Part shown: positions 20,882-33,731 of the stretch, piece after piece | Layout: each line of letters opens with the position of its first letter | How positions within the stretch are numbered: position 1 is the stretch's first letter | Assembly (NCBI GenBank): GCA_037952775.1 | Contig: JBANAY010000004.1 | Span: forward strand, 11,532,001-11,596,000 | Reading direction: 5' to 3' | DNA: 64,000 nucleotides | Source: Clonostachys chloroleuca | Lineage: Eukaryota > Ascomycota > Sordariomycetes > Hypocreales > Bionectriaceae | The notes under the pieces: model-generated | Database searches by the model: none | What the model saw: only the letters and a program-made list of their open reading frames with translations | What the model was told of the DNA's origin: nothing | Made by a program: the position numbers and the translations under genes

Positions 20882-21700
20882 ATGGCAGAATACAGCTCAT
20901 TGAAGGTGCCGGAGCTGAAGAAGCTCCTGGCTGAGAAGGGATTGTCGCAAACAGGCAACAAGGCCGACTTGGTTGCGCGACTCGCCGAGAACGACAAGAA
21001 GAAGGCTGAAGAAGAAGCAAAGCAGCCCGAGCCAGAGAAGGCCGACACCAAGAAGCAAGGTGAACACGACGCCACACCCAACCCTTACTCATCCCCGCAT
21101 ATTAACCCCTGCGCAGAAGAACCCAAGGAGGACGAGATCACCTACTCCGACGATGAGGCTCCAGTCACCAAGGCAGCCCCCGCCACCGAGTCTACAGCTC
21201 CCGCCGCGGAGGCTCCCAAGGTAGAGGCCGCTGCCGAGGACAGTGCCAAGCCCGCCGATGAGGGTGCCGAAGCTGCTGCAGAGGCGCCCAAGCCCTCCTA
21301 CGCAATTGGTCTTGCTTCCAGTTCCGCCGACGCCGAAGCCAAGAAGCGCGCCGAGCGGGCGAAGCGATTCGGTATCGAGGAGGACGATGACAAGAAGAAG
21401 CTTTCGGACCGTGCTAAGCGATTTGGCCTCGATGACAAGGAGATCCCCGCCGGCCTGGACTCGGCCCTGCCCGAGCGACCCCTGAAGCGCGGCCGCGGCC
21501 GTGAGAACGACGGCAAGGCCAACGGAAGAGCGAACAAGCGCCAGAGCCTCGATCGCAGGGGCGGGCGCCGGAGAGGTGGCCGCCAGGGCGGCAACGAGGG
21601 CAGCAGCAATGCCGGTGCTAAGCCCAGGTCAAACATCCTGGATGACCCGTCGGAGAAGGCCAAGGCGGAGAAGCGAGCTGCGAGATTCGCTTCGTCCTAG
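20882..21700 (+). CDS. THO1/SARNP-like SAP-domain protein
   Basis: Small nuclear protein family acting in mRNP assembly and export. An N-terminal SAP motif (residues about 2-36, SSLKVPELKKLLAEKGLSQT then KADLVARL) binds nucleic acid. The middle is Ala/Glu-rich and disordered. The C-terminal part has the two characteristic boxes AERAKRFGI and SDRAKRFGL, an RGRG/RRGGRRRGGR basic tract and the end NILDDP...KAEKRAARF. An intron is inferred at 21060-21116 (GTGAAC...GCGCAG), joining KKQ to EEPKEDEITYSDDEA. It is 57 nt, a multiple of three, without a stop, so unspliced message would add 19 residues. The spliced product is 253 aa, about the usual fungal length. Confidence 0.88.
   Translation: MAEYSSLKVPELKKLLAEKGLSQTGNKADLVARLAENDKKKAEEEAKQPEPEKADTKKQGEHDATPNPYSSPHINPCAEEPKEDEITYSDDEAPVTKAAPATESTAPAAEAPKVEAAAEDSAKPADEGAEAAAEAPKPSYAIGLASSSADAEAKKRAERAKRFGIEEDDDKKKLSDRAKRFGLDDKEIPAGLDSALPERPLKRGRGRENDGKANGRANKRQSLDRRGGRRRGGRQGGNEGSSNAGAKPRSNILDDPSEKAKAEKRAARFASS
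21060..21116 (+). other. In-frame 57-nt intron of the THO1-like gene
   Basis: Begins GTGAAC and ends GCGCAG, with a TTAACCCC segment before the end that could be the branch site. Removal restores the acidic EEPKEDE continuation seen in SAP/Tho1 relatives. Retention would keep the frame open. Confidence 0.6.
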
Positions 21701-24700
21701 ACGACATGGGAGGATAATGAGCTAATATTAAGTCTTTTCACGATACGCTCCCCTTTTGCCTTACTTCGCCTCCTTTCTATTTTTGTAAAGTCGTTGGATG
21801 AGGACTCAGCTGCGGGGAGGGATGGTACAAAAAGAAACCCAAAATGATATGAGGATAGCATACATGGTATTTTAAGTCAGCGGAAACTGGGTGCTGGGCG
21901 TTGGGGCTTCTAGGAGAAAAAAAATTGAAAATGGAAAATGCTTCACCACCATGACTATGATAACAGAAAAGGTGCAACGTCTCTATCCATGTTATTCGGC
22001 TGCTGAATTCTTTTGTCCTTCAAACCAGAACTGCGAGGCAGCAATTATACTACTCCAAGCAGTGTGAGATTCGAGGATGAAACCCAAATTGTATTACTCC
22101 TTCCCACTCTCTAGACCATGGAACTCTAGACTATCTTCCTTGTTCGTAGAAGTGTTCGTAGGAGTGTTCTTAGGAGGCGAAGGATTTGTAATGATTCTGA
22201 AGTTCAAGAGATTACCTCCTACCAATGTGATTGCTCATCTAGAGGCATCAGCCAAAAAGTTGGTAGTATCTTCTGTATACCCTAGACATGGGATTTGCTG
22301 GGTGTCGAGGGGCATCACCATCAGAACAAAGAGATTACATTTGACCTTGGTTCGTACCAGAAAGAGCCGTGATTTGAGGATATTAATTCTATTACAAACT
22401 ACCACTTAATTCTGCGATGGTCGCATCAACCGAGACTGGTTGAGAGAACCTTCCATATAATGAACCTCACAAGGTTCGCTTCTATTTTCCCCTCCCTCTC
22501 GAAGGGTTAGGGCATCAAGACTAGCATAGTCTCTCATTACCTCATTGAACTAATCAGCAGGGCAAATAGCCAAGATGAGCGTACATTCTACCGTACCAGG
22601 AAGGAAGAGCAAAGTGATGCAACTCAACGCCGCACTCTTACCCCTCGCTTTGCCCGGCATGTTCCATGTACTTTTTATCCCTGGGGCTGTTGTCCATAAG
22701 TATAGAGCCCAAGGAACCATCGCATTATCAAGATGTCTACAAGCAAGGAAGAGGGAAGTTGTAATAACCCTGGCCTGAAAGCTACCTAGGTCGCTGAGCA
22801 CTTCTCTCATTTTATGGGCTGTTGTGGTAGATTTTGAGGTTCACTACGAGATGTTCCCTCAAACGTCATCCAACCCATCAACGAGACGAAGATGGTGAAA
22901 ACTGCGGCTTATTATTATATTGCAATCCTTACCGTAGAAACAGGCATACTTCACCTTAAAAACCATACTTTTTTCCCTTTAATTGCTCTACATTCTCCAT
23001 CAATGTTGCCTGACCAACATCGATGCGTAGGGTAGGGAGATGGGCGGTTAGATCAACACAAACATGTCACACTTATCAAACATCAGATGTCTGGGGCGAA
23101 TTAGAAGAGGCAAATAAGCACGAGGGTCCTTAGAATATCCGCCAAAGAAAAGAACTTTCTTGACACTTCTTAGCCCGATCTTGGCATGACATAAAGCCGA
23201 CAGCCCTGAGATATAGCCTCTAATCAGCAGGTCAGGAAGGCATATGCTATCCAGTCAGAAGGTTGAAGTCTGTCGGAGACAGCGACCTAACTTGGGAACC
23301 CTGGCCTTGGCGGCCGCCGCTTGGAACACTCGGCGTCGAGCGCAATATCACGCAAATGATAAACGATCGGGCCAAAGGGTCAGTGATCTTCGATATGGGC
23401 AGGAGCTGGAGACGCTAATAGCATCACTCGGACACCGCCGCTCAGCAAGCCCCGTGCCGAGCCGCCTGGGGATACCCATATTTACAAGTCTCGGGCCAGT
23501 AGAGAAATAGCTTGAAGATGGCGGCGCTTAACTGTGGATGGTCTGGAGCTGGAGTTACCTGGAAAGGGTCGTGATCATGCAACCCGTTGGCGGCCGGCGG
23601 TCTGGAAATGCTTGCAGGTTGAGCTGATCCAATTCAGTCCATGTGAGCTTCTGAATGTCGTCATTTGTGAAGCAAAGCAACATGAGAGGACATGACTCTA
23701 GCGCGGAGTGTAGTTGAACGGCAAATTAGAATCGCGGCTGGGCGCTCCCGCTAGAACATTCAGCTGCACTGTTGCTTACACTTGCAGGAGCGATGAAAGA
23801 TCGCGGGCCAAACAAAGCGCTCCTCATGGCAACATTTGAGACTCGAAGGGATGATGTGGGAGTCTGGTGACCGAGATTGGTAGGATACCGGAGCTGTGGC
23901 GACTGACCTACCTGACTACTCACCTGAGCATACGTGCATGAGTGATTCCCAATACATGAGTCGAATCTTGATAAACCCTGGTACTCACCCTGGGGGGCCA
24001 ACCCCGCAGTAGGAAAAACCTGCATAGAAGCGCCATGATTGGAGAAAAAATGTCTTCCATATCGGCTGCAAGGTAGATAATAGTTGAGACGCCAGGGGAG
24101 GGGTGATAGCTATTTGAAGTAGGTTGGGGGCCCTGATACGGACCCCCATAGGTCTTGGTCAGCACAAATAAGGCAAGCCTCAACTGGAATTTGGAAACGA
24201 ATGAATCTTCAAGACAGGACCGTGTCTCGGTTAAAAACACGTGAGTGGTCGTCAATGTATGACCCTCCGAGAGATGGTGTCGTTGTCTGTGGGTGTTCCG
24301 TGTTATTCGCCAGCCGTTCTCTTGATGGCGGCTTGACCAGAGAGACGAGGAGCCAATCATATGCCAGAAACCCCTGCGCACTCGAGCAATACCCTTGTCA
24401 CTATGCCTGCTTCTCGCTGCGATTGGAGAGCACAATGCTGCGATCGAAACTGCCCGTTGCAGGATGGGAGGGGCCTGGTGGAGAGGAGTCTTGAACTATT
24501 TCCAATCTTCCAAGTGTCCCAATATCAAAGTTTTGTTCTCTTGGCTCCTATCCAGGAGGCGTTTCCATTTCGTCCCGGAGCCCGGTGACTGATGGCATAT
24601 GGCGGTCAGAGAGAGTCACAAGGCGATGGCTGCGCACGCCAGGGCTCTGGACAGCTTCGTACTGGTACTTGACTTGCCAGGCGAGTGACTTTGCAGGGGT

Positions 24701-27700
24701 TTGGCGTCATCGATTGATGATCTCAGTAACTCGGTTTTTTATTTTCCGTAGAAGCAAACGGGAAGTGGTGCGCCACTCACCACACCGTCGCTCAATGCCG
24801 ACACCGCCACGGTTTTTGTGCCACGTCAGTGGGAGAGGCGGCTCTCGTGTGGCGGAGTCTGCCTTGACCCACAAATCTATCATTCCCAACCCGCAAGACC
24901 AGCAAGTTTCAACAATGCGGTCATTGGTACGATAAGGTCTGCGTAAGAAATGACTGCATATGCATGACTGACTTGACAGTCGTTCAGCTTGTCAAGGTTC
25001 GGCGAGTTGAGGGCGCCCCAACACCCGCCATTAGTTCTCCCCAAGACCGAAGAACAACGCATCGGTGAGTGAGTGGCTGAGCTGTAGGGCTGATACATCC
25101 AACATTTTGACAATGAGCTTGACTAGAACTACGGCCATGAGCTTAAAATAGGGGGAAAACAAAGGAAAAATTAAAGGTCCATTGTTTAACGGTTGGGCTG
25201 GCCTTGGCAGCCAACAATGTCGCCACTGGTGTAGCTGGCCAACATCCAACTTTCAACGGTTATAGGCCTAGAGACTCTGAGTCACAAGACACCTTGCGTG
25301 CTCCATTAACCTGGTTGGCGAGGGCCTTCGTCATGGCCTTCAATTGCTCGCATGTATGTACGTCAGTCGAAAACAGACCAGATCGCCGCTGAGTAATATA
25401 CCGAGATTCCTTGTACATATGGCTATCTGGCCGTTGGCAGAGAGCATATGGATGTCTCCGACTGCACGGAACAGGCGAGACATGCACCGGAGGGTTCGCA
25501 ACTGCGTAAGCTTCTTGTTAGAGGTAGGGGAGTAGGGGACCTCTAAGTGGTGTAATTAGTGGAGCCCGTCTTCCCCGGCCGACCAGGAGGGCGTAACCGA
25601 GACATGGCTGGGGGTGTGATTGGTACAAATTCTGCGAGTCTGGCGAATCAGAAGGCGCGAGCTTAGCGGGTTCTGGGGCTGGGTGGCGCAGGCGAATCAG
25701 AGCCCGAGAAAATGCCAGGACGCACGGGTGAGCTCATGGAGGCAGCGATGGCTGCCACCTGCCTTCAGCGGGCGGCAAGATGCTTCGAGTGTACCTGCCC
25801 TCCTTGCCTCCCAAGGAAAGGTGCAGCAAAGAGGTAGGTCTTAACTTGCGACTAACTTTAGCTCTTGCTCTGCGCGTATCAAATTACGAGACCTTGCCTC
25901 TCTTGATTCCTTCGCACACCATCAATCTTCCTAGCTAAGTAAATGCCCTCCAATGAGTCTGCGCCGTGGACAGGGGTCAGTATTAGCCGCCTACCCGCTC
26001 ATGGGTGACATGTTGGCCGGTCGCTTTCGCTCTGGCGATCGTCAATCCAAGTCTTCAAGGACAAGCGCGATTTTTAGCGGCTGAGGCAGGTATCCCATCC
26101 TCCCATGTGTGATAGCTGCACCCTGCTCGCAGCTGCTCATCTTTTCTAAGATTGCGCGGGCAGGGCCGCATCTTGACGACTGACGGTGCCATGGTCTGGT
26201 TCGATTGCAGTGTTTGCTGCTCGTCGTCGGCCGCTGGAGTCTTCGATCGATGCCGTCCTCGTATTCCTTTCCTCGATTTGTGGTTGCAATGGCGACGTGA
26301 ACTTGGAAGCCACCCGCTCACCCACCCCATCACGGCAGCAGATAGGTGACTTGAGTGAGGTAAGCGCCGGGCAAGACGTGTGGGTTGGTGGGTCGGTGCT
26401 GATCCTGCCTCTTGGGCTCACTTGCAGCCAGGTACGGCAGAGATTGGCCTCTCGGAGAAGCTGCAGAAAGACAATGTCTAAGACACACATATGCAATCTA
26501 CGGAAGCGTTGGATCGCCAACATCGTGACAAGCAACGACTGGGCAACCTAGTCTTGAACTGGAAACCCTTCTGTTTCGGTGTATGCGACATATCACACGC
26601 CCAGCACATGTCCTGGGGGATTTTCCTCGTCCTCGTGCGCTTCGTGGTTCTGACGGTTGGTGTCGCGTGAACCCGAGACCAGCAGCCGTTTGTACGCGAG
26701 AGAACACCGGAAAAACCCTTGGCCAACCCTGGGCACGCCGCCGACCAACCATTGCGTGAGGCGACGAGACGACGGCCAAGGGATAGAGTGCCAGTAGTGT
26801 ACAGAACAGGATGTTAAACTATGATGCACGGACAATACAGGATGGCATCGAGTCCACCTACCGTTGGCGGCTCGAGCCTAAGACGGTCCACCCCGTCCAC
26901 GGCTGGTCTGTGCAGTCCAGTCGAGTGGGCAATCGATGCTGGGAAGTCTCCCAGTCGCAGATTCCTACTGAGCTGAGATAGAAAGATTTCCAAACTACCG
27001 ACAAATGGTCTGATCGTCGACCCGTCCAAAGGGGAATAGCATCGCATGTGTGGTCGTCTCTGCCTCACAAGAGGCGCAGCGAGAAAAAAATGCAACCATT
27101 CGGCAACCCCACCAACGCTTTTGCCAGGGCCAATGCTGGGGCAACATCGGCTCCCGACCAAGGGCAGACTGCATATCCCGTCAGGGTTCTGCGCCCAATC
27201 GAAGCCGCAGTCCCGCCAGGCGTTATACTGTTGGATGGTTCATTCTGCACCTCCCAGGCGTGCGCGAGCAGCTGTCGGCCGCAGACATCCTGATCCGCAC
27301 ACTTTTGCATGCCTGCTCCACAGCGCTGTTGGGTCCGTTCTCCACGGATGGCCTGGATGGATCACTCGCCCTACAATGTCGACTAACGCAACCCTGTCCC
27401 AAGTAGACGGCCCAATTGTGAGACCTACACCGGGGACCACCGTCGTTGAGCTTGCTCATCGCTCGCTAGACACCGCGCGTTGCATCGCCATACCCTAACG
27501 CATGCAGCCAATCTAAATGCCGCCTAAGCTCTTACTCGCCGTAGCGGAAGTACCCATACCTGGTGGTGTCCGGGGGAATACTTTACTTCTTGTCTTGACT
27601 CCCTGCCAGTGGCCAAGCCAACATCTCCTAAATAGTAGCACTTGCCATAGATCTCTTTTGTTATCTGTCTTGATTCCCTCCCCCTTCTTCTTCAATCGGC

Positions 27701-28531
27701 CTCATGTTGAAACTACTCCTCGCTTATTCCATATATTCACCATTCTAATATTCTTTCCGGGACTCGTATTACCACATCCCCCTGTTCCCATTCTTTTCTC
27801 CTCTCTTCTCTCCTCCCGCGGCCGGTCCTAGTCGCCACTACTGACCAGCGGCATCTGTCACCTCCAGGCGAGCCCCCGTCACACGGGATACAATAGCAAA
27901 GGTACTGTCCGATCCCCCTCCCCTGCGCCAAAGCTTCAGTTTTAGACGCGGACTCTTTTCGCCATCCCACCCTCCATCATCTAGAGCCAACTCGACTCGG
28001 GCTAGTTCGTCGCTACAAGCTTACTTGTACCTTCAACAACGATTTTAGCCCCCGTCCTCCATGTAACAACCCCTCCACACCCATCGTTCTTTCACGGCGC
28101 AAACAATATCACATATGCCCAACTATCACCTCCCTCCCTACTTGGGTAAATTTCCTCAACTCGTTTCAGCTGGAACTTTCGAACCTTTCCTGTCACATCT
28201 CTCTTGGAAAATCTTTCAGCCTCAAACTAGTTGGGGGAATATTTGCTTACCCACTCTTATTATATAGAAGTCGGCCGCAACCCATCCACAACCGACCGCG
28301 TTCCTGTACCATTGTGCGCCCAGACGAAGGTCGACCAACTACAAAAAATAGTATGTTGATTTGGATTGGCAACAATCACTGCTGCCTTAGTCTGGCTTCT
28401 TCGGTTAAGTGTGTGGGAGTTGACTGAGTAACGACGTTCCTAGGCCCAGACATTGTTGGATTGGATCATGGTATTGAGGACAACACGGTGATGGTGGGAC
28501 CGCCAAGCGATCAAGGAAATTTTGGATCATA
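21701..28531. other. 6.8-kb gene-poor stretch
   Basis: No confident gene. From about 22000 to 23000 the sequence is more AT-rich and the minus strand has several neighbouring open pieces interrupted by stops (for example 22550-22810 and the stretch near 22200-22420), which may be an unrecognised decayed gene. From 23.2 to 27.5 kb only short unrelated ORFs occur. From about 27600 a pyrimidine-rich leader (CTCCTCTCTTCTCTCCTCCC near 27800) leads to the gene at 28532. An intron-like GTATGT...CCTTAG element at about 28350-28391 may be a 5'-UTR intron. Confidence 0.4.
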
Positions 28532-31500
28532 ATGTCGTCGTCCCTTAGGATGGGATTGCCTGCTCGGCCAAACGAGGGCCGAGCACAGCGTCTGGCAGAT
28601 GCGAAATCCATGGGCGGCCTTCCTCGGCCTGTGAACCGGTCAACAAAGTCTCAAGGCGAGCCTGGATCTAGCAGTATCGATCGCACACCTTCCCAGACAT
28701 CCGCGTCTCGAATCCCTAGCCGGGTTCCTCAGCCAACCTCAACTCGACCACAACCCAGGCCACAAGCAACACCCAAGCTCTCATCAGCAAGACAGTCAAC
28801 GTCTTGGGGTTCTGAGAGTACTAATGCGTCTGCGACCTCTAACTCACACACTCAAAGCGGATCCTCTTCATCAGCCTCTACAAGATCCTATGAAAGCAGT
28901 CAAAGGCCTCCTAGGAATGTCTTGCGACGGAAAAAGTCCTTGGTATCCCAGACTCCGGCAAAGGTCTTCCAGGAACATCAAACCATGGAACCACTTCGGC
29001 CCGCAGCCCGGTTTGACGAACCTGTGGATGCCTCACCTTACACTGCTTTTGTTCAGCAATCGGATTACCAAACTGCCGAGGTTGACCTGATGCAGTCTCC
29101 TGAACCTATGGAAGGCCTGACCCAATCTCCAGTTATCTACCCGGAGCTTGACAGATATCGCAACTATCGTGCATACAATCCACCCTCCGATGCATACGCT
29201 GATATTCCTTACAAGTTATCAACCCACGACTTACCACCACCTACGCCAGTTAGCCTGCCATTTTCAGGAAGCAGTAGTCAATTGAGTGCAAGTCCGTCAA
29301 CCAAATTTTCAGGATCTCCTGGGCCAGGATGGTACAGCCGCGAAACGACGCCCACGTCCATTTCCTCACATTCACCTGGGATCACCATTCCGAACCGGGC
29401 CAATGTATTCAAAGACCGCCAGTTCAGCCCAAACCAGACAAGACCCCCAGTAAGCCGATGGATTAGTGGGAACGAGACCGACGCGGTCGACCCTCAAGGT
29501 CTGGCAGCTGTAAGAGAGTCTTTGAATTCATCCTCTTCTAGCTCCACTGTCAAAGATGGAGATAGGAATAACAAGGAGAAGAAACAAAAGCGGCGTTTAC
29601 CTCCGCCTCCGCCGAGTCCTCCTCCAAGAAAATCATCGCAAGGTTTTCGCCGAGACTCAGAAGATGGAGACGAGGCTCTTCAAACGCCACCACGAAAGCC
29701 AAACGTCAAACCCCCCTCTACTTCGCGCAACACATCAAACATCCCATCGCTTCCACGCGCCGTCACTTCGCCAAATAAGCCGCCTATCGCTCCTCGGAGG
29801 CCCAGCCGAGACGGAACACCGGATTTTCAATCCCAGCTTCGAAGCCCTGTCCGAATCATCCATAGCAATCTTTCGTCTTCGTCTCTCCCTGGCGAGAGAC
29901 GAGGAAGTACCTCTGAGGGTGTCCAGACGCACTCAAAGACTAGGAACGCCTCCACCTCGCAGTTGCCCACGTCTCGCGAAATCAGTTCCGCGCCCAAGCC
30001 TATCAATATACCAGCCAAGGGCAAGACACGAGCAGATACAACTGACTCACTGAAGTCCTCCAGTGCTCCTACATCTAGTGGAAGCTCGTTCAGATTCCCC
30101 TTCTTTGGCCTTGGGCGTAAGAAGGCTGCCCAAAGTGGCGCTGACTCGAATGCTCAATCAACCAAAAAGGAGGCGGACAAACGCCCCAAGATTGCTCGCA
30201 AGGGCCCAGTTGCCGGTACTGGCCATGAAGGTTATGGGAGAGTAGGAAATATCCGCCGTCGTAGCGGAAGTGGCAGCCACTCCAGAACAGTTTCGGATCA
30301 CCAAACGTCTCAGGACAGTCTTGGAAGCGCAGACTCTTTCTTTGCTGATAGAATGAACCCGGTGGTGATTGCGGGAGGCGAGATTATTGAAAACCGCAAT
30401 ACCAGCTCAGAGCTTTCTCGAACTGAGAGCAACCAGAGTCTTGCTCTGAGCCAGAAGAGTTTTGACTCGGTTTCGGGGCCAGGAGACGCCACGATTTCTC
30501 GGCCAGATGTGCCAAATAGCCTACGGGTGCCTCGGCTTGGCCCAAGATCTCGACGCCCTTCCGAGAGCAGCGATTCTGACAGTGGAAGCGTGCGGCCTAC
30601 GCTTGCATATCGTCGATCTGCTCATAAGCTCAGAGTATCCCCGGACAGCCCCATCAGTCTTCCTCAGCCGATTATTACAAGCGCCAGGGCGCCGTCTCCC
30701 ATGACCAGCTTTGACACCAGCATCATGTCTGACGAGTCGTTCGGGGGGGGGAGCTACAGCGCGAGATCTCTCATGAGAGCGATGCCGGCTTCGGAGCTTC
30801 AAAGAGGCCGGTAAAACGGTCTCGATCGCCACGCAAGTGGAACTTATTTGGTAGATCACAAAGCCCGGCAAAGAAGGCCGACTCAAAGCCTCCTGCACTT
30901 GAGCCTGTTCAAAACAAGTCTGTTGCCTTTTATGCAATGCTGGACTCCCCAGAAAAAGACAATTCTGAGGCCACAGACATTCGGGATATCCTTCGGACCG
31001 CCGAGGTTTTTACTCAATCTTCGACCTCCCTGGTTTTGGAACCCCCCTCACCGAAAGGGGCATATGGCGACCTTCCGTTGCCCGCTCCAGCTTTCATCTC
31101 AGACTACGACACCGGACTTCCTCCAGCCGGAGCCTCGTTATCTCTCAGCTCTGGCCGTCCAAGCCGCCTGAAGCAAGTCGGAAGAATACCCAGGGTGGTG
31201 AGCCATCGTCATGACCCTCCTCTGTCTCCTCACAGCTTTTCTCGTCCATTCCGCCGTAGCATGACCCTCAGCCCACAGGATTCTGTCGATTTGGACCCAA
31301 ACTTTGTGGCTACAGGCCTGGAAACGCCAATAGAGCCACCTTCTGAGCCGGCAATCAATGCATTGACCACGGACGAGGTTATGTCAATCGCCTCGCTAGC
31401 CGAATCAGCAGCCAAAAACTATCCCGCGTCTGGAAGTCAAGAGAGAGAATTCATCCGATTCTCTCCGCGGAAGAACTCTGAGTGCACAGTTGGCACAAGT

Positions 31501-32958
31501 TCTAGCTCTGGTGCATGTTCGTTCAATGACTCTACCGCCGTCATTCCGCAACCCAATAATCCGCCTACAGAGGATGAGATATGGGATGAATACAATGATC
31601 TTCTTGGAGAAGGCGAAGACAACGCTATCAGGGTTTCTTCGTCGATAATCTTACCAAGAGCGGCCCCTTTCCCCTTGTCGCCTCACAAAGCCAATGCTCT
31701 CCGGGATAAGCCGATGGAGTCACCCACAATCATAATGGACGGCCGCCAGCAGTCAACGTATTCGCTTGCACCAACAAACTCAAGTTGTTACAGCGCCGAT
31801 ATGACGGAGAGAATCCGAGCTGCATTTCAACCTCATGACAGCCCTGAAGTTCTATCTGAGGAATTCCCTGCTCAAGAGGAAGAGAGTGAATCTTTGCCTT
31901 CAGAGAGGAGAGCAAGTGACAAAATGGTTCGCCATAGCCTGTCACCCGTACCAGAGCGAAATTCTGATTCCAGCTTCGGTTCCGCCGCAGATGATGGATC
32001 GCCTCTATCTCAGGTCAATCTTCGTGTTGGTTCCATGACTGTCAGCAAGTGGCTCACTTTCGGGCACGTTCTATTCAGTGACGTTCGCCATGAACTGATA
32101 AACAAGACGGGGTCTCTCCAACGCCATGGTGTACTGGTGATCGATGGCCTTGGCAACGATGACTGGTCATTTTACGCTGCAGAGACATACCCACAGGCGA
32201 GCTTCTTCAACCTGTCTCCGCGCGCGCCTCTACCAGCGGAGTTTCGAAACTCGTCCTCAAGTTTCCCTCTTAGCCCCCCCAATCACCACCAGATCCAGTA
32301 CACCTCCGCATTGGACAAGTTCCCCTTTGCTCCCCAAAGCTTCACTGCTGTGGTCTACCGTTTCCCTATCGCTGCTCCAGAGTCTCACTACCGCAACATT
32401 CTGAGCGAGGCACGGCGTGTTCTGAAGCCGGGCGGTTATCTTGAGCTCTCCATTCTTGACTTCGATCTCAACAACATGGGCCAGCTCGGCCGAAGGGCGG
32501 TCCGGCAGTTGAAGGAGCGAATCCATGAATCAGACTGCGAAATGAACCTGGCGTCAACTGCAGATCTGATCGTTCGCCACATCGGGAAAGCGGGGTTTTC
32601 GAATATCAGGGCTGCTCGGGTTGGTGTTCCCGTGGCCAGTCCCATCTCCAAAGCCAACGCTGGCGTCCATGTCAGCGATGAGAAGATAGGCACAGAGAAG
32701 AAAACCAAGAAGAGCCAACCCAGCCTCTCGGAGATGATGAGTGACAACAGCTCTACTGCGGATGAGAGTATCACCAAAATGGTGGCTCGTGTTGGGCGGT
32801 GGTGGTACACACGCTGCTACGAAACCGCCATCGACCCAACAGCCACCGCAACTATCTGGAACGACAAACAGCTCCTCAAAGAGTGCGAGCAACTTGGAAC
32901 AAGCCTGAAGCTCATGGTATGCTGCAGCCGTGCTCCAGACCGAGTTTCCAGCATCTAA
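28532..32958 (+). CDS. Large disordered protein with C-terminal methyltransferase-like domain (single frameshift at poly-G)
   Basis: The first about 740 codons (28532-30750) encode a Ser/Pro/Arg-rich disordered region with a proline tract (RRLPPPPPSPPPRK) and a basic patch (FGLGRKKAA). The ORF ends at 30814, but the homologous style continues in another frame (KRSRSPRKWNLFGRSQSP...), open to 32958. The switch lies at a run of nine G (30743-30751); ten G would make one 4428-nt frame of 1475 aa. The C-terminus carries a class I SAM-methyltransferase-like fold: LVIDGLGNDDWSFY, then FTAVVYRFPI and EARRVLKPGGYLELSILD (about residue 1293), the canonical post-motif loop of type-11 methyltransferases. 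The glycine-rich motif I is weak, so catalysis is uncertain. Similar long proteins occur in other filamentous fungi. Annotated as one gene; the G-run is more likely a sequence error or a recent lesion than a real gene boundary. Confidence 0.75.
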
Positions 32959-33731
32959 CCGGTTCAAGCCAACCGGCATATATATTTACAAGCATATATT
33001 TATTCATTTACTCATTTTCATTTTTGTTATCTGCATCATCAGCATGCTACATGGTTACAGGGCTCGCGCCCAAACAAAGAATGGTTCGAACTATACAGGA
33101 AAACGTTTTACCTGCCGGCATCAGTACTTCATTCGATTCACCACCAACATATTACAATTTCACCGAGCCGCAGGACGGAGGACGACTGGATTTCTGGGAC
33201 ACCTATCGTCATTATTATTATTACTTTGGATACACGAAATTCACCGTCACGACATGCGGGACGTTTTCTTTGAGACGGAAAAGGGATACTAATTCCTAAT
33301 GGGAGCCTCGCCAGCCTACTGGCGCGGCACAATGGCAGGTCATTAACCCAATTCAATTTTGCGATGGAAGGGGATGGCCTCTGGAGTGGAAAAAAGGGCA
33401 TAACGAAAGGAAATGACTCAACGATGATCAGGATAGCATTCTATGTTTGCATCTTTTATACCCTCACACATGGATCCTGATTTTAGTTTTTTATGTATTG
33501 TCTGCGTTGCATTATATGAATAGCGAGCGTTTTCTCTTGAGTGTACATTGTTCGATGATGTGCTTCTGTGAAATGTTTGAGTGATCTTGTTCTTAACGAG
33601 AGCATTATTCAGCCCAATTATTATTTATAGCTACATTTCCAAGTTTATTTATTCTAGTTTCCCGATCTATAATACAAACATAGGCTCACATCGTACAATC
33701 GTATACCTACATCAAAATCACCCAGCCTTCA
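32959..33731. other. Convergent 3' flanks
   Basis: AT-rich spacer between the stop of the methyltransferase-domain gene (plus) and the stop of the TRM61-like gene (minus). Contains ATATATATTTACAAGCATAT-type sequence suited to 3' UTRs. No gene seen. Confidence 0.5.

Noticed and set aside
30743..30751. Programmed ribosomal frameshift at the G9 run
   Set aside because: A homopolymer miscall or mutation is simpler: similar one-base losses occur in four other places, and there is no slippery heptamer or obvious downstream structure.
28532..32958. Two separate genes (28532-30814 and 30937-32958)
   Set aside because: Readable sequence continues across the gap in the second frame (KRSRSPRKWNLFGRSQSP) and one added G gives a single frame; no promoter-like sequence lies between.
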